Positions 6,682 to 14,720 of a stretch of DNA of 17,812 bases are shown piece after piece. The stretch is taken from assembly GCA_041499965.1 (NCBI GenBank), contig JBGQLG010000111.1:1-17812 (forward strand), written 5' to 3'. The notes below the pieces were generated by a model that worked only from the letters and a program-made list of their open reading frames with translations, did no database searches and was not told where the DNA came from. The stretch's first letter is position 1. Each line of letters opens with the position of its first letter. The DNA comes from AR5 sp041499965. GTDB taxonomy: Bacteria; Methylomirabilota; Methylomirabilia; Rokubacteriales; CSP1-6. Position numbers and translations under genes: made by a program.

Positions 6682-8871
6682 ATGCCCTGGCGGATCGGCG
6701 TCGACATCGGCGGCACGTTCACGGACGTCGTGCTTGCCGACGAGGCGAGCGGCGCGGCGGCGGTGGTCAAGGTGCCGACCACGCCCCGTGATTTCGCGCA
6801 GGGCGTGGTGGATGGCCTGCGGGCGGCGATGCGCGAGCACGGCGTGGCCGCCGCCGACGTCGTCTGGCTGGCCCACGCCACCACGGTCGTCACCAACGCG
6901 CTGCTCGAGGGCAAGGGCGCGCGCACCGCGCTCGTCACGACGCGCGGCTGTCGTGACGTGCTCGAGCTGCGGCGCTCGGCGCGGGCCAGCCTGTACGACC
7001 TGTTCCAGGACGCCCCCGCGGTGCTGGTGCCGCGCCACCTGCGCCTCGAGGTGACCGAGCGCGTCGACGCTGAGGGCCAGGTGGTGACCCCGCTCGATCC
7101 GGCCGACGTCGACGCGGCGATCGCGTTCATCCAGCGCCACGAGGTCGATGCCATCGCCGTCTGCCTGCTGTTCTCCTTCCTGAACGACCGCCACGAGCGC
7201 GCCGTCGGCGAGCGGCTGCGCGCGGCGTTCCCCGATCGCCCGGTGTTCCTGTCGTGCGAGGTGCTGCCGGAGATCCGCGAGTTCGAGCGCACCAGCACCA
7301 CGGCGGTGTGCGCGTACGTCGGGCCGATCTTGCAGTCGTACCTGGCACGGCTGGAGGGGGCCGTCACGGTGATGGGGTTGCCGGCGCCGTGGGTGATGGG
7401 CTCGAGCGGCGGCGTCTTCTCGGTGGCCGAGGGGCTGCGCATGCCCGCCATGGCCGTCGAGTCGGGACCGGCGGCCGGCGTGATCGCCGCCGCGCTCGTC
7501 GGCCGCCAGCGCGGCCTGGACCACGTCATCTCGTTCGACATGGGCGGCACGACCGCCAAGGCGAGCCTGATCGAGCGCGGCGAGATCACGACGACGTCGG
7601 AGTACGAGGTGGGCGGCGGCGGCAACGTGCGGCGCTGGCTGCACGGCACCGGGCATCCGATCCGCGTGCCGGTGATCGACCTCGCCGAGGTCAGCGCCGG
7701 CGGCGGCTCGATCGCCTGGATCGATCCCGGCGGCGTGCTGCGCGTGGGCCCCGAGAGCGCGGGCGCCGAGCCCGGCCCGGTGTGCTACGGCCAGGGCGGC
7801 ACGCGGCCCACCGTGACCGACGCCGATCTGGTGCTGGGCTATCTCGACCCGGTGGCGCTGCTCGGCGGCGCGCTGCCCGTCGACCTGGCGCGCGCCCGCG
7901 CCGCCATCGAGCGGGAGATCGCCAAGCCGCTCGGGCTCGGCGTGCTCGAGGCGGCGGCCGGCATCATCGACGTCGTCAACGCCGGCATGGCCGGCGCGCT
8001 GCGCATCGTCTCGGTCGAGCGCGGCCACGACCCGCGCGAGTTCACGCTGGTGGCCTTCGGCGGCGCCGGACCCGTGCACGCTGCGCGCCTGGCCGAGGAG
8101 CTCGAGATCCCGCGCGTGCTGATCCCGCCGATCCCGGGCGGCTTCTCCGCGCTGGGTCTGGTCGCGACCGACGTGCGGCGCGACTACGTGCGGACGTTCT
8201 ATGCGCCGCTCGCCGCCGTCGCGCCGGGCGACCTCGCCGCCGTCTACGCCGCGATGGAGGACGAGGCGCGCGCGATGCTGCGCCGCGCCGGCGTGCCCGA
8301 GGCGCGCTGGGAGCTGGCGCGCGCGGCCGACTGCCGCTACCCGCGCCAGGCCTACGAGCTGACGGTGCCGGTGGCGGGCGGGCCGGTCGACGCCGCGACG
8401 CTGGCGCGCCTGGGCCGCGACTTCCACGAGCGCCACCGCGCGACCTACGGCCACGCCAGTCCCGACGAATCGGTGCAGTGCGTGAGCCTGCGCGTCTCGG
8501 CCGTCGGCCGGACGAGGAGCGCCACGGCTTTGCCGGGGCGTGACAAGCCTGTTGGGGGTCTGGGGGCCATTCGGGGCCCCCAGCACGGACAAGCGGCCAT
8601 TCGGGGTGCCCAGCACGGACAAGCGGCCATTCGGGGCCCCCAGCACGAACAAGCGGCCACTCGGGCGCCCCGGCGTGACCACGCGCGCGAGGCGTACTTC
8701 AAGGAGACCGGCGTCGTGCGCTGCGCGGTGCTCGCGCGCGACGCGCTGGCGCCGGGTGAGCGTCATCCGGGCCCGCTGATCATCGCCGCCGCCGACACGA
8801 CCGTCGTCGTCCCGCCCGGCTGGCACTCGAGCATCGAGGCGGGCGGGCTCCTCGCCCTGGCGAGAGCGTAG
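6682..8871 (+). CDS. hyuA: Hydantoinase/oxoprolinase alpha subunit (HyuA family)
   Basis: This 729-residue subunit pairs with HyuB to open cyclic amides such as N-methylhydantoin or 5-oxoproline using ATP; related pairs include acetone carboxylase. The ASKHA-type nucleotide-binding region begins with GVDIGGTFTDVV at residues 6-17. ESGPAAG near 260 and FDMGGTTAK at 285-293 are further phosphate-binding and family signatures, followed by SAGGGSIAW and ESAGAEPGPVCYGQGG. The end PGPLIIAAADTTVVVPPGW is the usual C-terminal beta segment. About 35 residues near 628-660 are an Ala/Gln/His-rich insert coded by a 30-bp tandem repeat, making the protein slightly long for the family. I chose the ATG at 6682; an in-frame GTG at 6667 overlaps the previous stop and adds five residues. 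The substrate cannot be told from sequence. Confidence 0.93.
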   Translation: MPWRIGVDIGGTFTDVVLADEASGAAAVVKVPTTPRDFAQGVVDGLRAAMREHGVAAADVVWLAHATTVVTNALLEGKGARTALVTTRGCRDVLELRRSARASLYDLFQDAPAVLVPRHLRLEVTERVDAEGQVVTPLDPADVDAAIAFIQRHEVDAIAVCLLFSFLNDRHERAVGERLRAAFPDRPVFLSCEVLPEIREFERTSTTAVCAYVGPILQSYLARLEGAVTVMGLPAPWVMGSSGGVFSVAEGLRMPAMAVESGPAAGVIAAALVGRQRGLDHVISFDMGGTTAKASLIERGEITTTSEYEVGGGGNVRRWLHGTGHPIRVPVIDLAEVSAGGGSIAWIDPGGVLRVGPESAGAEPGPVCYGQGGTRPTVTDADLVLGYLDPVALLGGALPVDLARARAAIEREIAKPLGLGVLEAAAGIIDVVNAGMAGALRIVSVERGHDPREFTLVAFGGAGPVHAARLAEELEIPRVLIPPIPGGFSALGLVATDVRRDYVRTFYAPLAAVAPGDLAAVYAAMEDEARAMLRRAGVPEARWELARAADCRYPRQAYELTVPVAGGPVDAATLARLGRDFHERHRATYGHASPDESVQCVSLRVSAVGRTRSATALPGRDKPVGGLGAIRGPQHGQAAIRGAQHGQAAIRGPQHEQAATRAPRRDHAREAYFKETGVVRCAVLARDALAPGERHPGPLIIAAADTTVVVPPGWHSSIEAGGLLALARA
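8565..8654 (+). repeat. 30-bp tandem repeat, three units, in frame in hyuA
   Basis: Units 8565-8594, 8595-8624 and 8625-8654 each begin GGCCATTCGGGG and end ACAAGC. They differ at only a few positions, and a decayed fourth start (GGCCACTCGGG) follows at 8655. Each unit codes for ten residues of the type AIRGPQHGQA, so reading frame is kept. Bases 8560-8583 form a perfect 9-bp hairpin (CTGGGGGCC with GGCCCCCAG, 6-nt loop). The tract sits in a surface-linker position just before the C-terminal beta segment of HyuA. Confidence 0.93.
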
Positions 8872-8874
8872 CGC

Positions 8875-10599
8875 ATGCGTGAGGTCGATCCAGCGACGTT
8901 CGAGGTCGTGAAGAACGCGCTGTACTGCGCGGCCGAGGAGATGAAGATCGTCCTGGCCAAGACCGCGTACTCCCCACTGCTCAAGATCGCGGGCGATTAT
9001 TCGTGCGGCCTCTTCGACGTGCGCGGCGAGATGGTGGCGCAGGGGCCGGACCTGCCGATCCACCTGGGCTCGATGCCGCTGGCGGTCAAGGCCGTCATCC
9101 AGGCCTTCGAGCGCGTCGAGCCCGGCGACGTGTTCATCCACAACGATCCGTACTTCGGTGGCAGCCACCTGCCGGACGTCAACGTCGTCACGCCGGCCTT
9201 CCACGAGGGCACGCTGCTCGGCTTTGCCTGCGTGCGCGCGCACTGGCCCGACATCGGCAGCGCCACGCCCGGCTCCTACGGCGCCACCACCGAGATCTAC
9301 GGCGAGGGGCTGCGGCTGCCGCCGGTGCGGCTCTACGCAGCCGGCGTGCTCAACCGCGACGTGGACGCCATCATCTTCACCAACGTGCGCACGCCCGAGG
9401 AGCGGCGCGGCGACCTGCGCGCCCAGCTCGCCGCCAACCAGCGCGGGGTGACGCGCCTGGGCGAGCTGGCCCGCAAGCACGGCGTGGCGCGACTGCTGGC
9501 CATCATGCAGGAGGTGATGGACTACTCCGAGCGCATGATGCGCGGCCTGCTGGCCGGGCTGCCCGACGGCACCGCCGCGTTCGAGGACTTCTGCGACGGC
9601 GACGGCATCCTCGACAACGGCGACAAGGAGGACCGGCCGTTCTGGATCCGCATGTGCGTGGACAAGCGCGGCGATCGGCTCACGGTGGACTTCGCCGGCA
9701 CCGACGCCCAGGTGCCGGGCCCGATGAACGCGCCGCTCAACGTGACGGCCTCGGGCATCTACTGCGCCATCAAGATGATCGCCGACCCCGGCGACCTCGT
9801 CCCGCCCAATTCGGGCTGCTGGCGGGCGATCGTTCTGGTCGCCGAGCCGGGCACGGTGGTGAGCGCGGTGTCGCCGGCGCCGGTCGTGTACGCCAACCAC
9901 GAGATCAGCCACCGCGTGTGCGACATGCTCTTCGGCGCCATGGCCCAGCTGGCACCCGAGCGCGTGATGGCGTGCTCGCAGGGCACCTCGGCCATCCTCA
10001 CGCTGGGCGGCGTCGATCACCGCACCGGCGGGCGTTACGTCTCCTACGAGACGATCAAGGGCGGCTTCGGCGCCCGGCCCATCAAGGACGGCATCACCGG
10101 CGTGGCCAGCGGGATCTCCAACACGATGAACACGCCGATCGAGGTGCTGGAGATGTCGTTCCCGGTCCGCGTCGAGCGCTACGCGATCGTGCGCGACACC
10201 GGCGGCCCCGGCCGCTTCCGCGGCGGCTGCGGCGTGGAGCGCGTCTGGCGCATCCTCGGCCGGCCCTCGACCGCCAGCGTGTGCCTGGAGCACACGAAGT
10301 CGCCGCCGTTCGGCCTGGCCGGCGGCGGCCCCGGCGCGCCGGGGCGGATTGCGGTGGGCGCCGACGGCGCCGAGCGCGAGCTGGTGAGCAAGGGCGCCTT
10401 CACGGCGGCGGCCGGCACCGAGATCCGCCTGCGGGCGCCGGGAGCGGGCGGCTTCGGCGACCCCGCCGCGCGCGACCGCGCGCGACTGCGCGACGACGTG
10501 ATCAACGGCTACGTCTCGCCGGCGGCGGCCGCGGCCGAGTACGGGAATCGCGACGCCGACGCGCTGGCGTGCCCGTACTGCCGGGGCGGCTCGGCGTGA
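8875..10599 (+). CDS. hyuB: Hydantoinase/oxoprolinase beta subunit (HyuB family)
   Basis: This 574-residue protein is the partner of HyuA and carries the typical start DPATFEVVKNALYCAAEEMKIVLAKTAYSPLLK. The most conserved region is GDVFIHNDPYFGGSHLPDV, with HNDPYFGGSH at residues 89-98 (likely metal-binding and catalytic). It is followed by RAHWPDIGSATPGS, EIYGEGLRLPPV, DFAGTDAQVPGPMNAP and the late motif ETIKGGFGARPIKDG. RDTGGPGRFRGGCG near residue 440 is also standard. The length is near normal and there is no frameshift. The start ATG at 8875 is three bases after the hyuA stop, so the pair is translated from one message. The C-terminus ends with CPYCRGGSA, where the two Cys could be a vestigial metal site. 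The substrate is unknown. Confidence 0.95.
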   Translation: MREVDPATFEVVKNALYCAAEEMKIVLAKTAYSPLLKIAGDYSCGLFDVRGEMVAQGPDLPIHLGSMPLAVKAVIQAFERVEPGDVFIHNDPYFGGSHLPDVNVVTPAFHEGTLLGFACVRAHWPDIGSATPGSYGATTEIYGEGLRLPPVRLYAAGVLNRDVDAIIFTNVRTPEERRGDLRAQLAANQRGVTRLGELARKHGVARLLAIMQEVMDYSERMMRGLLAGLPDGTAAFEDFCDGDGILDNGDKEDRPFWIRMCVDKRGDRLTVDFAGTDAQVPGPMNAPLNVTASGIYCAIKMIADPGDLVPPNSGCWRAIVLVAEPGTVVSAVSPAPVVYANHEISHRVCDMLFGAMAQLAPERVMACSQGTSAILTLGGVDHRTGGRYVSYETIKGGFGARPIKDGITGVASGISNTMNTPIEVLEMSFPVRVERYAIVRDTGGPGRFRGGCGVERVWRILGRPSTASVCLEHTKSPPFGLAGGGPGAPGRIAVGADGAERELVSKGAFTAAAGTEIRLRAPGAGGFGDPAARDRARLRDDVINGYVSPAAAAAEYGNRDADALACPYCRGGSA

Positions 10600-10636
10600 T
10601 GGAGGGGCGGTCGCCGCACCGCCGCGATGGCGTGGC

Positions 10637-11401
10637 GTGACGGACGGGCGCCGGCTCGAGGGCAAGGTCGCGATCGTCACCGGCGGCGCCGCCGGCCTCG
10701 GGCTGGCCTATGCCCGGCGCTTCGTGGGCGAAGGGGCGCGCGTGGTGATCGCCGACATCGTCGACGGCGCCGCCGCGCTCGCCCGGCTGGACGCCCCCGA
10801 CGTGACGCACGCGGTGCGGGTCGATGTGGCCGTGTTCGCCGACTGCGAGCGCATGGTGCATGAGGCCCAGGCCCGCTTCGGCGGCGTCGATGTGCTGGTG
10901 AGCAACGCCGCCGTGTTCGCCACACTCAAGCCCACGCCCTTCGAGGCGATTGCCGAGGCGGAGTGGGATCGGGTGATGGCGGTGAACGTCAAGGGCGTCT
11001 GGAACTGCGCCCGCGCGGTGGCGCCGGTCATGCGCGCGCAGGGCGGCGGGCGCATCGTCAACATCGCCTCGGCCATCGCCCACAAGGGCACGGCTGGCCT
11101 GCTGCACTACGTCACGTCGAAGGGCGCCGTCATCGCGATGACCCGCGCGCTCGCCCGCGAGCTCGGCCCCGACGGCATCACGGTCAACGCCGTCGCTCCG
11201 GGTCTGATCATGAGCGAGACCGTGCTGGCCAATCCCGACATCGCCGCGTTCCAGCGAGAGGCGGTGCTGGCCTCGCGCGCGCTCAAGCGCGAGGCGACCG
11301 CGGAGGACGTTGAGGGCACCGTGGTCTTCCTCGCCTCGGCCGACAGCACGTTCATGACCGGCCAGACGTTGATCGTCGACGGCGGTTCGGTGTTCGTGTG
11401 A
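10637..11401 (+). CDS. Short-chain dehydrogenase/reductase (SDR)
   Basis: This 254-residue classical SDR oxidoreductase oxidises an alcohol or reduces a keto group using NAD(P). The cofactor motif is TGGAAGLG at residues 15-22, and the acidic D40 at the end of the second strand favours NAD over NADP. The structural motif NAA is at 90-92 in place of the usual NAG, N117 is present, and the catalytic set is S145, Y158 and K162 (YVTSK). NAVAPGLI and TFMTGQTLIVDGG complete the family pattern. The start is taken as the GTG at 10637, giving a normal N-terminus. No ribosome binding site lies at the right distance, the GGAGG at about 10601-10605 being too far. It follows hyuB by 37 bases and may handle a substrate or product of that enzyme. 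The substrate is not predictable. Confidence 0.9.
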   Translation: MTDGRRLEGKVAIVTGGAAGLGLAYARRFVGEGARVVIADIVDGAAALARLDAPDVTHAVRVDVAVFADCERMVHEAQARFGGVDVLVSNAAVFATLKPTPFEAIAEAEWDRVMAVNVKGVWNCARAVAPVMRAQGGGRIVNIASAIAHKGTAGLLHYVTSKGAVIAMTRALARELGPDGITVNAVAPGLIMSETVLANPDIAAFQREAVLASRALKREATAEDVEGTVVFLASADSTFMTGQTLIVDGGSVFV

Positions 11402-11526
11402 CATACTGAACATCGGGGTGTCGGTGCCGATCTTCGATCGTCCTGTCGAGGCGCGCGGCCGGCGCGATGCGCCCGGACTCTGAGCTGCCCCGCCCGTCGG
11501 GGCCAAATCCAAGCGGAGGGAACACG

Positions 11527-11973
11527 ATGGCCGTCGATCGGAGCTACGTGGTCGGGAACGACGTGGAGCGCGCCCGCCTGAAGGCGTTCGTCGCGAGGGC
11601 CAGCGACGCCGATCTCGCGCGGGCGATGCCGGCCGGCTGGACGGTGGCCGCGGTCCTGGGTCATCTCGCGTTCTGGGATCAGCGCATCCTCACGCTCCTC
11701 GATGCGTGGAACCGCGGTACGGAGCCGACGGCCGGCCACGAAGAGGATGTCGACTGGATCAACGACGCCGGGAAGCCGCTCCTCCTGGCGGTGCCCCCAC
11801 GGAAGGCCGCCGAGCTGACCGTCGCCATCGCGGAGCAGGTCGATCGACGCGTGGCGGAGCTGCCCGACGATCTCGTGGCAAAGAATGCCACAGCGGGAAG
11901 TCCGCTCAACCTCTCACGCGGCCCCCACCGCAAGGATCACCTCGACGACATCGAGCGCGTCCTGATGCGATGA
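11527..11973 (+). CDS. DinB-like / maleylpyruvate isomerase-type four-helix protein
   Basis: This 148-residue protein resembles the DinB/MDMPI superfamily of small metal-binding four-helix bundles, some members of which are thiol-dependent transferases using bacillithiol or mycothiol. The family signature AGWTVAAVLGHLAFWDQR (residues 36-53) supplies H46, and HRKDH near the C-terminus gives H134 and H138, matching the usual three-His metal site. The ATG at 11527 is well supported by GGAGGG about 6 bases upstream; an upstream in-frame ATG at 11467 lacks this. The 125-base gap after the SDR contains a 6-bp hairpin (GCCCCG at 11487-11492, CGGGGC at 11498-11503), so this gene may have its own promoter. 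It is convergent with the VOC gene across a hairpin. Its thiol partner and substrate are unknown. Confidence 0.82.
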   Translation: MAVDRSYVVGNDVERARLKAFVARASDADLARAMPAGWTVAAVLGHLAFWDQRILTLLDAWNRGTEPTAGHEEDVDWINDAGKPLLLAVPPRKAAELTVAIAEQVDRRVAELPDDLVAKNATAGSPLNLSRGPHRKDHLDDIERVLMR

Positions 11974-11997
11974 AGGCGGCCGCGGGGGCAGCACGAC

Positions 11998-12027
11998 GAA
12001 CGGGGCGATCTCGGGATCGCCCCGTTC
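11998..12027. terminator. Perfect 12-bp hairpin between convergent genes
   Basis: GAACGGGGCGAT (11998-12009) pairs exactly with ATCGCCCCGTTC (12016-12027) around a 6-base loop CTCGGG. It sits 25 bases after the DinB-like stop and 25 bases before the stop of the VOC gene on the other strand. It could therefore end transcripts from both sides. There is no run of T after either end, so in this GC-rich genome it may instead block RNA decay or need Rho. Confidence 0.75.
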
Positions 12028-12052
12028 ACCTCAGCTCAGCGGCGAGGCGTGC

Positions 12053-12916
12053 CTAGGCCCAGACGCGGGCGTCGCGGCCGGCCAGGTAGGTCGGCTGGCG
12101 CTGCGCGGGGTTCCGGTTGATGAGCGGGCGGTGGAACATCGGGTGGGTCACGCAGCGGACCTCGTGCTCCAGCTCGAACATCACCTTGCCGTTGTCGGGG
12201 TCGGTGATCTCCACGAAGCGGTACTGGTAGGGGTTGCTCTCCTCGCTGACGATCCCGCGCTCGAGCATCCGCTGGTGGGGGCCGGAGAAGTCGGCGATGT
12301 AGATGGCGATGTGGTGGCCGTCGTAGAACGAAAGCGGCTCGTTGCTCTCACGGAAGATCAGCTTCTGCGAGGTGCCCACCTTGATCTCGGCGGCGACGCT
12401 GCCGTTCCTCACGACCTGGCCGGGCGCCCCCATGATCTGGCTGTAGAAGCGGCAGATGCCGGGGGCCGTCCCCTCGGGCACCGGCAGCTCGACGTACGGC
12501 ATGCCCAGCTCCATGCGCGGGAAGCGCGGGCCCGGCCGGTGCAGCCGGAAGCGGTTGCCCCACGGGCACGTCACGTCGGCATAGTCGCCGTGCAGGCGGC
12601 ACGAGAACTTCGTGCCCTTCAGCTTCTCGGAGGCCGCGGCCACGCGGGCCGGCAGCTCGTCGAAGTCGGGGATCACGAGCCCGGTGAAGCCGCGCAGGAC
12701 CTGGGCGTCAGCCGTCGGCAGGTGGAACTGCGAGTGGCCGACGTTGATCCACATGTTTTCGAGCCCGACCATGAGGTAGGGGTCGCGCGTCAGCCCGAGC
12801 GCGACGACGTAGAACTGCGTCGCCGTCTGCTGACAGGGGACACGCACGTTGACGTGCTCGAGGTGGACGATGTTGCCGATGTCTTCCAGCGTGCGGTCAA
12901 ATGTTTCGCCGGCCAT
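12053..12916 (-). CDS. Two-domain VOC/glyoxalase-fold protein
   Basis: This 287-residue protein has two vicinal-oxygen-chelate modules. The first begins IVHLEHVNVRVP (H21) with a long FYVVALGLTRDPY and GHSQFHLP. The second begins MPYVELPVP near residue 139 with GICRFYSQIMGAPG, then HHIAIYIADF (H202) and VMFELEHEVR (Glu near 248-250), the usual His/Glu metal ligands. The family includes glyoxalase I, extradiol dioxygenases and fosfomycin-type enzymes; nothing here picks one. It should be cytosolic and metal-dependent. The ATG at 12916 has GGGAGG 6 bases upstream, so translation is independently well initiated. It is the last gene of the - strand run, 27 bases after the protoglobin gene, and ends at the shared hairpin. 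Confidence 0.85.
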   Translation of the reverse strand: MAGETFDRTLEDIGNIVHLEHVNVRVPCQQTATQFYVVALGLTRDPYLMVGLENMWINVGHSQFHLPTADAQVLRGFTGLVIPDFDELPARVAAASEKLKGTKFSCRLHGDYADVTCPWGNRFRLHRPGPRFPRMELGMPYVELPVPEGTAPGICRFYSQIMGAPGQVVRNGSVAAEIKVGTSQKLIFRESNEPLSFYDGHHIAIYIADFSGPHQRMLERGIVSEESNPYQYRFVEITDPDNGKVMFELEHEVRCVTHPMFHRPLINRNPAQRQPTYLAGRDARVWA

Positions 12917-12943
12917 GGGTCGCCTCCCGGCAAGGATTGTACC

Positions 12944-13477
12944 TCAGGACGGACGCGTGGGCAGATAGCCGAGCAGGAGCGCGGCCAGGTGTACCAGCAG
13001 CAGCTTGTTCCAGGCCGAGCTAGCCGCCAGCGCCTCGGCCGGCGGAAGCTCGGTGCCGAAGGCGCCGGCCAGCGCGCTCTGCGTCAGGCTCATCGCCCCC
13101 ACCATGAAGTGGGCCGGCACCACCGGGCCCTGCGGGCGGTGGCTGTGCGACAGCCCGATCGTCAACAGGTAGTAGGCGTGCTCGTGGGTGAGCGCGGCCT
13201 CGGCGGTCTCGCGCAGCCAGCGGGCCAGCGAGTGGCGCCGCCGCTCGATGCGGAGGCGATCGGGCTCGCCGTCGTCGCCCAGGAAGAAGCGCGCCGAGGC
13301 GGGAAACTTCAGGAAGTGCTCGTAGAGCGCCGCGGTCAGGGCCGCCTCGCGCGCCAGGACGAGCGGGGCGGTGCGCCGCACGGTGGCCGCGTCGGAGTCG
13401 TCGAAGCCGACGAACTCCGCCAGCTCGCGCACGAAGCGCGGCATGTCGGTCGCCGGCAGGTACGGCTCGTACGGCAC
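12944..13477 (-). CDS. Protoglobin-family (haem) protein
   Basis: This 177-residue protein looks like a single-domain protoglobin, a haem protein related to the sensor domain of globin-coupled sensors. The key stretch is YYLLTIGLSHSHRPQGPVVPAHFMVGAM (in two parts, residues 102-129), where H111 fits the proximal haem His of the family pattern IGxxH...P..MIGAM. The N-terminal helices (FVGFDDSDAATVRRTAP) and the region LYEHFLKFPASARFF also match. There is no fused kinase, cyclase or chemotaxis domain, so it binds O2, CO or NO by itself or signals to partners. The start is taken as the GTG at 13477, 5 bases after the upstream stop; an ATG 11 codons further in is possible. The longer open frame to 14029 overlaps the SCO1664 gene and is a shadow. 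Confidence 0.72.
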   Translation of the reverse strand: MPYEPYLPATDMPRFVRELAEFVGFDDSDAATVRRTAPLVLAREAALTAALYEHFLKFPASARFFLGDDGEPDRLRIERRRHSLARWLRETAEAALTHEHAYYLLTIGLSHSHRPQGPVVPAHFMVGAMSLTQSALAGAFGTELPPAEALAASSAWNKLLLVHLAALLLGYLPTRPS

Positions 13478-13482
13478 GCGCG

Positions 13483-14187
13483 CTACACGAGCGGCCAGGG
13501 GTAGCCGCGGCCCACCGTGTCGGTCGGGAAGCGGCCGATCTTCACGAGCGCGCGCGCCCGCTTGAGGAGCGCGCGCGCCTCGTCGGTGTCGATCAGCTCG
13601 GCCACCGCCGGCGGCACCGGGCCGGCCGTGAGACGCCGCAGATCCCCCAGGAGCGCCGGCGGCAGCGGCTCGTCGGCGAACTCCCAGATGACGGTGCGCA
13701 GCTTGGGCTCCACGTGGAAGCAGAGGCCGTTGTCGATCGCGTAGATCTGGCCGTCCTCGCCGAGCAGGCAGTGGCCGCTCTTGCGGTCGGCGTTGTTGGC
13801 CACGAGGTCGAAGGCGCAGATCTGGCGCAGGCGATCGTGGTGGCGCTCCTCCTCGCGCAGCGTGAAGTAGTGCTGCTCGAAGTCGGCGGGGATGAAGAGC
13901 TGGACCGAGCCCTCGCCGTAGGGTGCCTCCTCGCGCGCCACCGTCAGCGGCACCAGCCCCCAGCCGAGGGCCTCCGAGAGATGCCAGGCCGCCAGCTCGC
14001 GCCGGAAGAGCCCGCTCGGGAAATCCCACAGCGGCCGCTCGCCGCGCTCGGGCTTGTAGACGCCCAGCGCGGTGGCGCCGTCCAGCTCCGCCTCGACGAG
14101 CAGCGTCGCGTTGCTGCTCCAGGGCAGCCGGCCCTTCACGGTGAGCCCGCCGCGCGTGAGGAGGTTCACGGCGGCGGTCGCGGCCAT
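13483..14187 (-). CDS. SCO1664-family HipA/PI-kinase-like protein
   Basis: This 234-residue protein resembles the SCO1664 family, which has a fold like phosphatidylinositol kinases and HipA. VYKPERGERPLWDFPSG gives a probable ATP-binding Lys, K45, with E64 as its partner. The catalytic loop is DLVANNADRKSGH (D127-H139, with N131/N132 and D134), and IYAIDNGLCFH (D152) stands in for the DFG metal-binding motif. All kinase residues appear intact, so activity is plausible, but neither substrate nor reaction is known. The ATG overlaps the DUF3090 stop by one base (TGATG), so the genes are probably translationally coupled. Together with DUF3090 and the phosphomutase it forms the trio known from Actinobacteria, where it lies near mycothiol ligase; no such ligase is present here. 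Confidence 0.88.
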   Translation of the reverse strand: MAATAAVNLLTRGGLTVKGRLPWSSNATLLVEAELDGATALGVYKPERGERPLWDFPSGLFRRELAAWHLSEALGWGLVPLTVAREEAPYGEGSVQLFIPADFEQHYFTLREEERHHDRLRQICAFDLVANNADRKSGHCLLGEDGQIYAIDNGLCFHVEPKLRTVIWEFADEPLPPALLGDLRRLTAGPVPPAVAELIDTDEARALLKRARALVKIGRFPTDTVGRGYPWPLV

Positions 14188-14720
14188 CACGCCTTGGCGA
14201 CCACGTGACCGTTGCTGCGCGGACAGGCGTGGCCGGCGGGATCCTTGGGCTCGCCGCACATCGGGCAGGTGGGCCGGCCGGCGCGCTGCAGCCCTCGGGC
14301 GCGCTCGACGAACGCGGCGGCCTGGGCCCGGGTGATGGCGAAGCGCGCGGAGGCCGGCTCGGGCGCGCCGGGCTTGGCCTCCTCCTCGTCGTCCTCGTCC
14401 TCCTCGACCCGCTCGTTGGCGATCACCACGACGCGATCGTGGTCGCCGTCGTAGCCGACGCCGAGCGAGCCGACTTGCCACGCGGCCTCGATCGGCCGGA
14501 GCAGCTCGGGCTTGTCGCCGGCGGCGGCCGGGCTATCGGGCAGCCGGGCCAGCAGGCCGCTCATGTACTCGGCCAGCGCGGCGACCTGCTCCTTCTCGCA
14601 CTTGAGCGTGATCAGCGTGCCCGCCTCGCGCGCCTGCAGATAGAACACGCGCTGGCCGGGCGGGCCGACGGCGCCGGCGGTGAAGTGGTCGGGCCCCTCG
14701 AGCTGGAACGACTCGCTCAC
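14187..14720 (-). CDS. DUF3090-family protein with zinc-ribbon-like tail
   Basis: This 177-residue protein of unknown function matches the DUF3090 family (SESFQLEGPDHFTAGAVGPPGQRVFYLQA start; later WQVGSLGVGYD). An acidic strip EEDEDDEEEA at 106-115 is a likely flexible linker. The C-terminal part has C152, C155, H164, C166 and H172 in the pattern CPMCGEPKDPAGHACPRSNGH, which suggests a small zinc site. It starts with a GTG at 14720, and its first four bases overlap the phosphomutase stop (GTGA, 14717-14720). This tight coupling and the overlap with the next gene show that all three are made together. No enzyme motif is visible, so an adaptor or regulatory part is my guess only. Confidence 0.88.
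   Translation of the reverse strand: MSESFQLEGPDHFTAGAVGPPGQRVFYLQAREAGTLITLKCEKEQVAALAEYMSGLLARLPDSPAAAGDKPELLRPIEAAWQVGSLGVGYDGDHDRVVVIANERVEEDEDDEEEAKPGAPEPASARFAITRAQAAAFVERARGLQRAGRPTCPMCGEPKDPAGHACPRSNGHVVAKA

Noticed and set aside
8565..8654. CRISPR-like array
   Set aside because: The 30-bp units are directly adjacent with no spacers and lie in frame inside a gene, and no cas gene is present.
6502..10680. A 1392-residue open frame on the - strand across hyuA and hyuB
   Set aside because: It is antisense to two strongly conserved genes, is very rich in Arg, His and Gly, and has no recognisable domain. Long open shadows are expected at this GC content.
12944..14029. A 361-residue version of the protoglobin gene starting at 14029
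   Set aside because: The first half is antisense-like Arg/Gly-rich sequence in another frame of the SCO1664 gene; the globin-like part begins only at about 13477.
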